Assembly (NCBI GenBank): GCA_036873755.1
Contig: JAVTVY010020546.1
Location: 17,063 to 81,062 of the forward strand
From: Hanleya hanleyi
Taxonomy: Eukaryota; Mollusca; Polyplacophora; Lepidopleurida; Hanleyidae
Direction of reading: 5' to 3'
Length of the DNA: 64,000 nucleotides
The number at the start of each line of letters is the position of its first letter. Position 1 is the stretch's first letter. Both the position numbers and the translations under genes were made by a program. The notes beneath the pieces were generated by a model that saw only the letters and a list, made by a program, of their open reading frames with translations, had not been told where the DNA came from and made no database searches. Below are positions 1 through 11,800 of this stretch, piece after piece.

Positions 1-1143
1 GGTCATATTGGATTTTTCAATCAGATCGCAAATTGTATCTTGTGCAACTAGACCCCAAGGGGAACCTGTGTATCAAATTTGAGAAAGATCCATGCGGTTC
101 TTCCTGATAAATCACGATAACGAAGTTTCATAGGGAAATCCAAGATGGCCGCCTGGTGGCCATATTGGATGTTCGAATCCGAGCAGAAAAGGTATCTTGC
201 ACAACTAGACTCCCAAGAGGAACCTGTGTACCAAATTTGAGAAAGATCCATGCAGTAGTTAACGAAAAATAATGACAAGATTTCACTGGCAAATTCAAGA
301 TGGCCGCCTTGTGGCCATATTGGATTTTTCAATCAGACCACAAATTGTATCTTGCACAACTAGACCCCAAGGGGAACCTCTGTACCAAATTTGAGAAAGA
401 CCCATGCAGTACTTCCTGAGAAATCGAGATAACAATGTTTCATCTCGAAATCCAAGATGGCCGCCTGGTGGCCATATTGGATTTCTGAATCAGACCACAA
501 AAGTATCTTGCACAACTAGACACTAAGGGGAACCTGTGTATCAAATTTGAGAAAGATCCATGCAGTACTTCCTGATAAATCACGATAACGAAGGTTCATA
601 GGGAAATGCAAGATGGCTGCCTGGTGGCCATATTAGATGTTCGAATCAGAGCAGAAAAGGTATCTTGCAGAACTAGACCCCAAGGGGAACCTGTGTACCA
701 AATTTGAGGAAGATCCACAAAGTAGTTCCTGAGAAATTGCAATAACAATGTTTCATGGGGAAATCCAAGATGGCCGCCTGGTGGCCATATTGGATTTGTG
801 AATCAGACCACAACAGGTATCTTGCACAACTAGACCCCAAGGGGAACCTGTGTACCAAATTTGAGAAAGATCTATGCAGTAGTTCCTGAGAAATCGCGAT
901 AACAATGTTTCAATGGCAAATTCAAGATGGCCGCCATGGCGGCCATATTTAAAATCGTATCGACACGGCATGAACAAATTCTGGTGTACTCATTGGGGGG
1001 AACATGCATGCCAAGTTTCAGCTTAATCGGCCAAGCGGTTTCAGAGAAGAAGATGTTTACGGACGACGCACAACGGACGACGGACGACGGACAGTCAGGC
1101 CATGACATAAGCCCATCGGGCCTTCGGCCCAGATGAGCTAAAA
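1..1143 (+). repeat. Pearl-type tandem array, family 1, with hairpin terminus
   Basis: About six and a half direct copies of a ~155-160-bp unit run from the window edge, recognised by 'ctagaccccaaggggaacc', 'accaaatttgagaaagatcc' and 'aagatggccgcctggtggcc'. The array ends in a distinct tail: GACGGACGACGG-type sequence at ~1,061-1,095, a GGGCC-TTC-GGCCC hairpin at 1,118-1,130, seven bases, then CTAA at 1,138-1,141. Tandem ~160-bp cores with a terminal hairpin are described for bivalve pearl/BIV160 elements, often regarded as non-autonomous Helitron relatives. The left end is outside the window. Minus-strand frames of 60-94 codons across it are repeat-derived. Confidence 0.75.
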
Positions 1144-1144
1144 A

Positions 1145-1670
1145 TTAGAATGAGTTTTTATGATTTCCTGATTTTTCAGTTACATTGTCCTTTGACCTCT
1201 GACCTCGCCCTACATTTGGTATGCAACACATCGTCTCCCCTAGGGCATCACCAAAAATTAGAACTAGATACAAAACTGTCAATGTTCAATGATTTCCTGA
1301 GTTTAGGCAACAGTGACCTTTGACTTCCGACCTTGACCTCAATTTTGGTACGCGACACATCGTCTCCACCTAGCGTATCCACTCACAAAAAATTGCAACT
1401 GTGGATAGAAAACGTTCACAGATATAGACCGGACACGAACACTTCAGTGATTTCCTGTTTTTTAGGCCAGTGACCTTTGACCTCGACCTTCATCTTGGTA
1501 CGCGACACATCGTCTCCCCATGAGGTATCCACTCACCAAAAATTGGAACTGTAGATAGAAAACTGTCCCAGATATAGACCGGACACGAGGGACGGACAGA
1601 CCGACAGACAGACGGATGGCCGGAAACCACCATCACATAATATGTCCGCCTTTTGGCGGGCGTAGAAAAA
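1145..1670 (+). repeat. Pearl-type tandem array, family 2
   Basis: Three diverged direct copies of a ~130-155-bp unit share 'gtgacctttgacctc...ccttgacctcaattttggtacgc' and 'gacacatcgtctcc'. The tail is GGGACGGACAGACCGACAGA-type sequence at ~1,589-1,618, then a CCGCC-TTTT-GGCGG hairpin at 1,646-1,659 and an A-rich end. It is unrelated in unit sequence to family 1 but has the same order of parts. A fragment of the same unit recurs near 55,520. Confidence 0.7.
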
Positions 1671-1725
1671 GGAGTAAATTTTGCCTGAAGTATAACTGCT
1701 TCTATGTCTCAAATTGAGGCCTTTC

Positions 1726-2217
1726 TTAAAAGTGAAATGCAAAGGTTTTCATATTTTCATTTTTATTTTCTTCATGGGCCTGTTAGCAATTGAAATATTA
1801 GCCTAACTACTTCATTTGATTTTATTTGAAGTATTTTGTCTCCTGGTAATTTTTGAAAAATGCTTTGAAGTTGGTATCTCAAACCCGGCCGATTTCAGAA
1901 ATGAAATCTGCATCGCTTATCTGCCCTTGTTTGACGCTGGTTTGTGCACAATGTCACATCAGACCACCTGGTCTATACATGTAATGTTCAGTCTCCGGTC
2001 GGCTGGTCTGACGGGACGTCAAAATCAAGGAAAGATAAGTGATGACGTTTTTGCAGGTCTGGGCTAGGGGTACGTATACCAACTTTTAAATAGATTCTAG
2101 CAGACAAGATAATTCAAATTAATCCAAGTGAAGTAGATATACTGGTATTTCTATCATCATTCAACCTTTATTAAATGTGAAACTGAGAATTTAAAAATCT
2201 TTGCATTTCACCTTTAA
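1726..2217. mobile_element. TTAA-flanked MITE (T2/piggyBac-like type)
   Basis: The element is bounded by TTAA at both ends with inverted termini of about 20-30 bp: left TTAAAAGTGAAATGCAAAGG, right (reversed) TTAAAGGTGAAATGCAAAGA. Length is 492 bp with no transposase. TTAA followed by AGGTG-type ends matches T2-like or piggyBac-like MITEs. A second copy lies at 24,480-25,039. Confidence 0.65.
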
Positions 2218-3064
2218 CCAAGTGTTGTTTTAACAAAATTGGGTTAAAATGGCCTTTTGATTCACAATGCTCCTAAATGTAATCAAGACCACCAAGTATC
2301 GCGCAGCAGATGGTATACCGTAATGGAGATACTTCTGTTTGTAATATACTTCTGCCAATACATAATTAATAACAGTTAATCACAACTGAAACCATTATTC
2401 TGTTTATTTTACAAATGTTTTCAGATCAGGTTACATCACTTTGACTGCAATTAAATACCTGGGCAGTCTGTCAATACATATATATACCCCAATAACCACA
2501 CATGAATTCTGTCTACATTGACACACTGTACAGACTTCGAAGTGATATGACAATTTACTTCAAGATGCAGATTATTATAATAGTAAGTCTGATAGTAGTA
2601 ATTCCTGCAACAATTCAATCATATCATTCTATTAACACTAAATGGGGTTTGCCAGCTACACTAGACTGCACTAGTGCTCTAACAGGAAAAGAAGACATGA
2701 CGTCATAAAACAGACAATTCTAATGTCGTTACATTATGACGTTACCTTTGTGATGTCCAGAAAAACAACACAGCAAGGAAGCAATCAGAGATTACTCAAT
2801 TGTATGCCCCCCGCCCCCACCTCTTCCGCTTTAATCTGACACTGCCCCGCCATTGTTCTGTTCTGTATTGTTCTGTGGAGGCCTAATTTGGATGATAATT
2901 ATAAAAAAATTTCGGCCTGCCTCACATAATACAAATGATATTTCAAGTATCGACCAACAAGTAATAATACAATGTTTTGATGCAACATGGTCGCCCGAGG
3001 CTTTCGCCAAATCCAAAAATGTGACCTGATTAATGAGACCTAGATTCCTTGTGGTGAAATTGAT
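2218..3064. other. Unannotated 3' flank
   Basis: I see no gene, tRNA or clear repeat here. A 68-codon plus-strand frame at 2,502-2,708 contains a hydrophobic stretch but has no homology I recognise and no splice or UTR support. A C-rich patch is near 2,808-2,825. Confidence 0.4.
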
Positions 3065-3612
3065 GAACAAAGGGCCATAACTCTTGAAAATATAACCGAA
3101 AGCAGAGAAACTTCACGCTGCTCAACTACAAGGCACTGACCACATATCCTGCAAATTCCATTGTTGTCCATACAATATTAACCGAGATCCAGCCAGGACA
3201 AGTCCCAATTCACAAAGACTTAATGAACAAAGGGCCATAGCTCTTCAAGATATATGCGAAACGCGGAGAAACTTCACGCTGCACAACTACAGGGCACTGA
3301 CCACATACCCTGCAAATTTCATAATTGTCCATACAATAACCCAGATCCAGCCCAGACAAGTCCCAATTCACGGAGATTTCAGGAACAAAGGGCCATAACT
3401 CTTGAAAATATAAGCGAAACGGAGAGAAACTTTACGCTGCACAACTGTGGGGCACTGACCACATATCATGCAAATTTCATACTTGTCCATACAATATTAA
3501 CCAAGATCCAGCCCGGACAAGTCCCATTCACAGAGATTTCAGAAAAGGGGCCATAACTCTTGAAAATTATACCGGAACTCGGGAAAAAACTCCACGCTGC
3601 ACAACTACGAGG
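3065..3612 (+). repeat. Tandem array, family 3 (gggccataactct units)
   Basis: Three full copies and one partial copy of a ~158-bp unit start near 3,067, 3,225, 3,383 and 3,547. Each begins 'aacaaagggccataactctt' and contains 'cacgctgcacaactac' and 'gatccagcc'. The unit length again matches the ~160 bp of pearl/BIV160-type modules. No GACGGACGG tail or hairpin is seen, so this is probably a truncated element. Confidence 0.7.
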
Positions 3613-4335
3613 CACTGAAATGAATGTATCATGGAACATATAGTTTATAGAGAGTGCATCCTGGGCTTCCAGTGGGTGTATTGTGGATCAGTCCTGATCC
3701 ACTGTGGATTTACAGTGAGTGCAGATTTCACTGAGTGTATCATTGGGCTTACATTGAGACTGAGTGTATTGTAGACTTCAAATAATTGAGGTTCCAGTGA
3801 GATAGCAAACATCCAGTCAGTACAACTTGTGGACTTTGAACATTGCTGAACGTTTCTGACCATCAGACAGAACAGAACATGGATACACAAATAGCACACA
3901 TGATTTTTCCACTCTTTTATTGTTTAATCTCACAAATGATACAAAATTTGAGACTCATTGGTGTGCCAATTTTACTTCTGATGTATTGCATTATTAAGCT
4001 TTAACAGGTTTAAAAGGATTGAGGTACACAATGTGATAAAAACATGTAGAAACATACGAAAGATCATAAATAAATAATCAACAAGATTGTAATATCTGAG
4101 CATCTACGATGAGATGTCCCCCAGTACTGACTTCTGAATATCACTTAATTTGACATGATAGTTAATAAACCTGATAAATGATAGTTTTGTTCACTGACAG
4201 AGATTTTTTCATTGTGATCTATTTTTAGCAAGTTAGCCAGACATCTGAATCATGATATCGATCAGTCATACAATATGTACCATGTGGAAAGTCTCCCCAC
4301 TTCAGACCGTAGTAATTGACTAAAGTATACTATAA
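3613..4335. other. Unannotated, AT-rich
   Basis: I find no supported gene. A short stretch at 3,650-3,790 repeats 'gagtgtat'-like words loosely. An 84-codon minus-strand frame there shows no recognisable protein. Confidence 0.35.
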
Positions 4336-4617
4336 GTTATACCAGTCTTTGGGTGAGTGAGCGAATATGATTTAATGGGGCTTTCAACTATATTTCAGTC
4401 ATATCACGATGTTGGGTCCTATTGCTTTTCACACCCGGGAACCACACAGGTGGGGTCGTCCTATTCCTTTTAACACCCATACCCGTCTTTGGTATGGGTG
4501 AACAGGTTGCTATCTCGTCAAGTAGATAAATATTTTCATGAGCCCACAGGGCGAGTGAAAATATTTATCTTTGAGATGAAATACCAGCGTGTATACCCAT
4601 ACAAAAGACTGGTATAA
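4336..4617. mobile_element. Short TIR element carrying a SINE-like fragment
   Basis: Inverted ends GTTATACCAGTCTTT (4,336-4,350) and its complement (about 4,603-4,617) enclose 280 bp. Inside is the 'gagtgagcgaatatgattta...ttcagtcatatcacga' block of the dispersed SINE-like family, and then a second inverted repeat, agataaatattttcatg / gtgaaaatatttatct, near 4,523-4,570. Best read as a MITE invaded by, or fused to, the SINE-like sequence. Confidence 0.5.
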
Positions 4618-6659
4618 CAAATTTATCACATTGACGAGTTATTTTCCTCTTTGGTTTATAGCATATATCTCCAATAGCAACCATGTCAACCAGAAAGAAA
4701 GATCTGCACAAATCAACATTGAAAGTTCTATCATCTTTCCCTTCTGGCTATGCTTGTCTAGTAATGCTGTGTTGGTAATTAAATTGATGTTGTGTTACAC
4801 AGGTGATATCCGATTTCACTATAATTGCACACTGCAATGAGTGGACATGGATACACAATGCATCATGGGCTTCAACATGTTCAAGAGGCACAAAACGTTG
4901 TCAGGGTTTATATGACATGAGATCAATTCCGTCATAGCTAGTTTCACAGAAATCCTACAGATGGAGAACGGGAGAGATAATTTAGTACAGTAGAAAAAGT
5001 AAATATAAGGTGGGAATCAAATAATACATACATATATGTAATATATCAAAACAGATTCTATATACATGTTGGATACACTATAAGACTACATAATGTGTAT
5101 CTCATATTTTGCTTGGCTGACATGGCTGAGTTATATCCTGTATGTTTGACACGAATGTGACGCAGATCTGAGCCAGACATATAATGGAGGGAAATGTGGG
5201 ACGAAAAATATGTGATCTTTTGACTTCCACTTGATGGTAATAATTCACAGGCCTGGGGTGCATAACGACATCACTAATTTCTAAACTGTCACCGTAAGAG
5301 AATTTGCCCCTATCCGCTAGCGGGTATTTGAGTCAGAAAGGACAAAAAACATCAAATGTACCATTCTTGTAACAATGAAATACAGTGATGTCTTGCAACA
5401 ATTGGATATGACGAAAACAAAGGACATTATACTTGATGAAATGAAGCCGCTGGCATTACAATAGAAAATGCTGACTTGAATGTCCAAATGTATTACAGTG
5501 ACAATTGCTGGTCTATAATATGACTGAGCCAATGAAATTTTTAAATTATTCAAATTGCTGTTTGCTTAATTTATTGCACTGTTTGTATGAGACGAACTCT
5601 TTTCAGGTTATCCAGTCACACATGTTGTCCTCCCCCCCCAGTCTTGAGTGCTCACTGGTCACGGCAATGGCAAATTACTTGTACAGTGACAGCTAGTTCC
5701 AAGAGGAGTATTCATTATGTCAGTCTGGTTGTTTGGTCTCAGAGTACACACAAGAAATAAAGCATACAGGATATACTCAACCCTGTCAACCCTGCTGCAA
5801 ACACACAGAACTATAACTCTACAATCTGAATCAGACCCTATATAATATATATGCACACATATATCACATTAGTTATGAGTATATAAATAAACGTGGTTAG
5901 AAAATAAAATCGGAATGAGCTTCCACTAGCTTCTACAAAGATACATGATATATATGGTAGAAAATGTCATATAGAGAAAAAGATGGAACCGTAACATAAC
6001 CACATGTACATGTACTTACACATATATTCGTGGAAAGTCCAGAAATTAATATATCACCATGCAATTGATCACCGCTGCGTTTCCATGGCATGTCTATGGA
6101 CTTAACAATGACAGAGTTTGTATTCATTTAAAAAAACTCCTCTTTCATATATGTATACATGTATAACATAAAAAAGTCGGTTAAAATATTTAAATGTTGA
6201 TGTAGATAATAGTGTTTTATGGGCACATTAAGCACAGAGAATTCAAACTGTGAACTGAGGGACTTTACAATGAGACCATGCTACACATGTAAGCATGTTG
6301 AGTGAGAAGGTTCAGATCACCTTTCAACTAAAATAAGAAAAGGCTATTTTGTGGATAACACCATATTTTATGGCTGGTACTGATGTTTCATAGAGACACT
6401 TCCAACTTTCTCAAAGCTGAGAGTTGTCATCCGTATAATAACCTTGTGTTAAACACGACTTTCATATGCCTATCAAAGAAACTTAAAACGTCTAAAAACT
6501 TTTGAGTGAATTTTTTGTTGTTATTTTTTTTAAGTAGTGTGCTATGCAATTAAGGTACTGTGTTCCCCACTGTGACACACATTTTTGCATACAATTCCAG
6601 TAGTGTATGTACAACTGTATCCAAAACCTCTTTCCTAAATAATTACATGCATTTCATTC
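4618..6659. other. Unannotated 3' flank
   Basis: Two kilobases of AT-rich sequence hold only short frames (60-85 codons) on both strands with no recognisable domains. I see no repeat array, tRNA or hairpin of note apart from simple 'atatat' and 'acatgtaca' runs. Confidence 0.4.
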
Positions 6660-7092
6660 TTAAAGATGTAATCAGCCTCAAATCTAGGCTGGAATCGAGG
6701 TATCTCGAGCTCCGCAGAAGTGACATGTTATGACAGGTACAAATAAAACACATTTGACCATGTGAAACTGAACTTGTGGATACATGTACATGTACCATTC
6801 ATGAGAAAATTGAACGAATATTTTTTTGACAGCAGTGTCAACAAGCGTATATATGGGTGGTGGTGCATTCTACCTACATATTCTCTGTTGAATGGAGAGA
6901 CAGAAAAGCCATCAAAGTGGACAGAGTTACAAATTTTTCTCAAAATATTCTTGCTGTTTATGGCCATCTCACTACCATCAAATACAATATCTATGACGCT
7001 TGACTAAACTTTTCTGCTGAAAAAAAACCACAGGGCGTGGAGAAGGGAGAGTTTACAAAATCCATCGATTTTGAGGCTGATTACGTCTTTAA
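6660..7092. mobile_element. TTAA-flanked MITE, second type
   Basis: The ends are TTAAAGATGTAATCAGCCTC (left) and, reversed, TTAAAGACGTAATCAGCCTC (right), about 27 bp of inverted repeat enclosing 433 bp. TTAA is present at both sides. A lone similar end (TTAAAGATGCAAGCAGCCTC) occurs near 51,754. Two frames of about 80 codons overlap here on opposite strands; neither looks coding. Confidence 0.65.
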
Positions 7093-8474
7093 TTTCCCAA
7101 TGTTTTGGATAAACAACAATGTACAATGTAATATGATATGTAGTTCTGTGTCTAAATGATATAAAGGTGTACACAATAATGCATCAAATAAGTATGAAAA
7201 GGTACCAGTGTGAACAAGATAAAACAAAATGTTTTCTCAATCTGACAATGTCCAGCATCGTCTTCATATAAAGCAAGTGCAAAAATAAAGCTGCGCATGA
7301 ATGAAATAACAGTTCCTTCAGCATGTTCAGTAGCATTTCTATGTACAGGTGTGTCTACATGTATATAAAAGAAAATACAGAGGTACCACTTCTGAAATGC
7401 CAGATGATTAAAAAACAAATAATTAGCTCAATCAATTGAGAGAGATTCTTGGGTGAAATTGGAAAGGAATAAACAACATGCTTGCCGATTTCGCTCACTT
7501 TGCTACCGGTGAATTTGTTCTCGATTGAATGCTCCAGATTCCGAGATAGATTTGAAAATCATTGGTTATTTGTTCAGTGATTTGAGAGGCGTTGAGATAG
7601 CATAACAATGTTAAACCCACACAAGAATCAGGACCATTGGCCAGTAACCAAGTTGGGTTCACAGGCTTCTGGCGAACTCTCTTTTTGAAAAATATGCCCT
7701 ATTAAGAGATCAAGAAATTGTTTTTCCTACACAAATGCCCTTTGTGCCCAGACGGAATACAGTTGAAACCACTGTGTGCCCCTTTTCCTCATCCTTTAAA
7801 ACAAAGGCCAACCACCCCTCAAGGTATTCTGGCTACCATCTTGGGTCATTCGAGATGAGAAAGTTATCGGTTTTACTCGGTTATCAAAAAAACCCTCTTA
7901 ATCGATTGGATGTGAATCCTGTATTAATAATCACGGATCCTGCTCATGAAGATATTTGGTTGCCTTTAAAAGAACACCCATTCCTCACTCATTGTAGACA
8001 ATATATAATTGACAGCTAACATATACAGCTACAAAAATTATCAGATCAGTAAGTACCTGAATAGATTTCTCCAAACCACTGATCTCAACAAAAATAAATG
8101 TAAGAATTTGTATTATGTTTGGTGAGAGCCTCATTCTTCTTCTTACATGAAGTTCTTCCCAAAACAGTGTAACATTACTACCCCGTTGTAACAGTATACT
8201 CCAATATATGTACACCTAACTCTTTCTGTACCAATCATGTCCGTGGATGACTTCCAAATAAATACTGGCATTGCATGGAAGGACTGTGGACATTCCGAAC
8301 ATTATGTTACCATTTTACAACATACTCATGTAGTAAAGAAATTAGTCGCGTTTAACCCTGTCCAATCTGTATTGTTAATTGAGTTATATATATATATATG
8401 TACAACTTAAAATATCCACACATAGTGTGAAAACCCAACTCATTATCCACATATCCATGGAGTTGTTATTGAAC
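7093..8474. other. Unannotated sequence downstream of the GOLIM4-like gene
   Basis: AT-rich DNA without a supported gene. The 94-codon plus-strand frame at 7,735-8,019 is the most open, but it has ordinary composition, no resemblance to a family I know and no splice context. Confidence 0.35.
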
Positions 8475-8480
8475 TTTATT
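8475..8480 (-). promoter_or_regulatory. Candidate poly(A) signal AATAAA
   Basis: A canonical AATAAA on the minus strand lies about 310 nt after the stop codon of the last GOLIM4-like exon. It is the first exact hexamer I found after that stop. AT-rich sequence makes chance hits common, so its use is inferred from position. Confidence 0.45.
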
Positions 8481-8510
8481 GCGGATGTTCTCAGAGCTGG
8501 CATGCCCTTT

Positions 8511-8559
8511 CCCCCACCCCTGCCCTTTCCCCCACCCCCCACCCCCCCACCCCGCCCCT
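8511..8559 (-). other. G-quadruplex-prone G tract in predicted 3' UTR
   Basis: On the minus strand there are at least six runs of four or more guanines separated by one to seven bases (GGGGCGGGGTGGGGGGG and onward), enough for several alternative G-quadruplexes. The tract lies between the stop codon and the AATAAA of the GOLIM4-like gene. Confidence 0.7.
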
Positions 8560-8786
8560 CTCTTAATTCTCCTCGAATCAGTCCCAAAACAATATTTCAA
8601 GCCAGCTTGAAAACCTTTTTGCAGCCCAGATAGAAAAACTTCTCAGCTTTTGTCATATCAAAATTTCACTTAATTCAGTTCAAAAAATTCTTTCAGTCTC
8701 CGATTATACAAGCAGTACATTGTCTCGAAACTTTTTACAGTTATTAATTTTACAGTCATTCTGGGATCGGTGTAACTCTTCAGTCA

Positions 8787-8899
8787 TTAAGGGGCAAAAT
8801 GGTTATTATTGTCCACGGGGTCTTCGTCTTCATCACCGTCATCGGGGTCATCATCTTCGTCTTCCTCGTAATAGTTGTCCTTATCTGGCCGCGCACCAT
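8787..8899 (-). CDS. GOLIM4: GOLIM4-like exon q, last coding exon, acidic C-terminus
   Basis: The acceptor ctcgtttcag is followed by 113 nt of coding sequence to TAA at 8,787-8,789. After a split Asp codon it reads GARPDKDNYYEEDEDDDP, then DDGDEDEDPVDNNNHFAP. A highly acidic end with Tyr in front of the Glu/Asp run is typical of GOLIM4, whose vertebrate tail has a similar YEEEEE tract. An overlapping minus-strand frame starts at 9,258 and ends at 8,881, but it is in another register and would destroy the acidic tail. Extra exons in the intron cannot be excluded. Confidence 0.72.
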
Positions 8900-11800
8900 C
8901 TGAAACGAGGGAGCGGCACCGTCCATGTGAATAACAACTCATAATTTTCCGTATATACATGTATCAACATACAACATATCCAGACTGTCAAGTTCATGCT
9001 GATCATCACAAACACCATAACAAAACAAAAACAAACTGTGCGAAACTTCTTTAAAGGTTGTACCAAATACCCATTGCACACTTTGCATGAAAACACACAG
9101 ATCGAAAACCTGTGTAAAGAACAAGTTGATATTTTTTTCCAAGAAAAATTACATGAAATTCGTTTTTTCATTGCAACGAAACAAATGTAGTGAAAATGTC
9201 TTCCACGCATGCACCTCAGTTTCTCGTCCATCTGTCTATTTCTGTGTGTTCGGGGCAAATTCCATGTCCATAGACCAGAAATCCTGGTACTTATCCCATC
9301 TATTCCTTGTGCTCAAAGTATTCAACCCCTCACAGAAATACATGTAGTATGTTCCCTATTTAGGGCACGCGCCCCATCAGCGCCCTACTTAGTTGGACCT
9401 TGTCTATCTACTGCACCCCAAATGCGCCCTATTTCCTTATCTCATCCATCCTGCTGCACCCAAATTGCGCCCTTTAGGAATGCGCCCTGGAAGCCGGAGA
9501 TACTGCGCCTTATTTGTGTTTGAAGTTTCTCTGAGATTCAGACTGCGCCCCACTTGCGCCCTGTGGACATAACCACTTTTTCATAACTCGGTCTGCGCCC
9601 TCTGGACATAACCATTTTACTCAAAATTCAGAATGAGCCCTATATGTACATGTATACTTGGACTTCTAGACTTTTTTCCACCAAAATTCAAATAGCTGGT
9701 ATATAATCACATAGGTAAACACTTCAGACTGCATCCTGTCTGCTTTCTTTACTATTCAGAGCTACAAGTTCATTAATGTGACATTTGGACTTTGATACTT
9801 TTAATAATATTATTTCAACAAAATAACTTTGCTTAAAAAAAATGCACCCTGCGCAGTTAGCTCTCTTGATTGATGCACTCTATTTGCGCATTAAATGAGC
9901 CCTAATTGCACCCTATTTCTGTGCGGGAATGGCCGCAGACCAACTTCTGTAGACTTGCACTAGTTCTTTCTCGAAGTCATTGGTGAAAATTTGTCCGACT
10001 GCATGGAACTCTGTTCAAGGGTATATTTTAAGTACACGGGGATTTGATGGGTCGAGTGCCAGTATTTCTGGTCCATGCACATGGAATTGGTCAAGGAACT
10101 GAGGTGCATGCATGGTACAGTAACCTAGGCCTGCGTTCAGTAGCAGAAAACTTAACCAAAATAGAATAACTCAGATTGAGGGATGTCACTTCAAGTTACA
10201 AGTATCCATATTGTGAAATACCAGTTTTTAAAAGAACTTTCTGAACTATTTGCCCCATTATGATGCTATTTGACATCCCTTTCTAAACCATACAGGCTTC
10301 TCCAGGCTGCCCCATAGACCTTTTCGGTGATCACCTGTAAATTGTCAGGTACAAATCTATTGAACGGCGGAGGTCAACAGTTTATTATTATTATTTTTTT
10401 TATTACTTTTACCGTGACCGATAATTTAGCATGTTTAATATTTCCTGAAATAAAATATTATTGAGTGAGATTAATTAATTAATTAATTACATAAGGCATC
10501 AAATGGCATCATCATGGACAAGGAAGGGGCATCCAATGGCGTCACCATGGGGCAATGGTAGTAAGCCTCCATAGGGTATATAGTTATACCAATCATTCCA
10601 CTTTTTGTTGTCCCAATCAACAATTCATGATAATAAAACTCAAAATAAATAAAACGACTACTGCAATACGATACATAGTATATTCTCTTAGCTTTCAAAG
10701 ACAACTGTCTTCATACTCAGAGGACAGTTTTCATTTTAAGAAAGCTAAGAGAATACACTATGTATCATATTCATGGTATTGCAGTTGTCGCTTTATTTAT
10801 TTTGAGTTTAGTTAAACCGCTCCACACTGGAATATTTCATGATAAAAATTTTTGATAAATTACTGGATTATGAGAATAATTCTCAATACACATTTAGTAG
10901 GTGTAGAATTACAGAAAGAAGTGTTAGCACATACTTTTAGTCATGATTAAGCTACTACATACATATTATACAGCTATTTCTCTCGAGGGTTGGTAACATA
11001 TTAGATTAATTCCATATTCCAGTTATTATACATGTAAGCTGGTATATAATATAATATATTAGCAAGTATATAATATAAAATATGGATTATAATATAACAG
11101 TTACCAGAAATAATATTTTGTGCGTGGGTTTTTTTTTTGTGGATGGAGATTTAAATTCTATAAATGTTTTTAGATGGATGTATACATATAATAATTATGA
11201 GCAAAATGTGTTAAAAGCTAGGTTTGCTTTGGCTTACATGGATATACATTATGGACATGCTTGTGGACAAGGAGGAATATCTTGTGCAAAGAAGATTTAA
11301 TTCTAAAAAGACAATTATGATTTTCTGACAGAAGAGAAAATTCCACAATGTTCAGCTCTGGCAGACAGGAGGAAAAAAAATATCACTGCAAGGGATCGGT
11401 ATTTGTAAAATACACAATAATCAACTAGCTAAATCATACATCACTATACCTTCAACTAGCTAGATCACACACCAGTATACTAAGGATACTCAGCCCTCCT
11501 GCAGACACTTTTACACACTCTCTAGAATTTGTCTTTATACAGCTAAAAAATATGTCTTATATAGCAATGGTAATGTACACTGTATATATTCATTGAAAGC
11601 GCATTTCTTAAGGATTCCAAATATATAAATGTGTTCAGTGTACATCTATAGGTTGTGAAGATATTCGAATTTTAAAAAAATAATTGAAAACAAATGAGCC
11701 TTCTTTTTTAAATGGCTATTTTAAAAAAAGTACAATGTAGTCAACTTATCGTTACTTACATCAACATTTCCTGTAGAAGACAACTCCATCAGGAAACCTG

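Larger units (their letters stand above)
8475..8786 (-). other. Predicted 3' UTR of the GOLIM4-like gene
   Basis: After the TAA the transcript would run about 310 nt to an AATAAA. A second in-frame-independent stop (TGA) follows immediately. The segment holds a run of guanines on the transcribed strand at 8,511-8,559 just before the poly(A) signal. The end is inferred only from the hexamer; a longer UTR is possible. Confidence 0.45.

Noticed and set aside
8881..9258. 125-codon minus-strand frame overlapping the last GOLIM4-like exon
   Set aside because: It is in a different register from the acidic tail and ends inside it; the acceptor at 8,900 and phase match to exon p favour the acidic reading.
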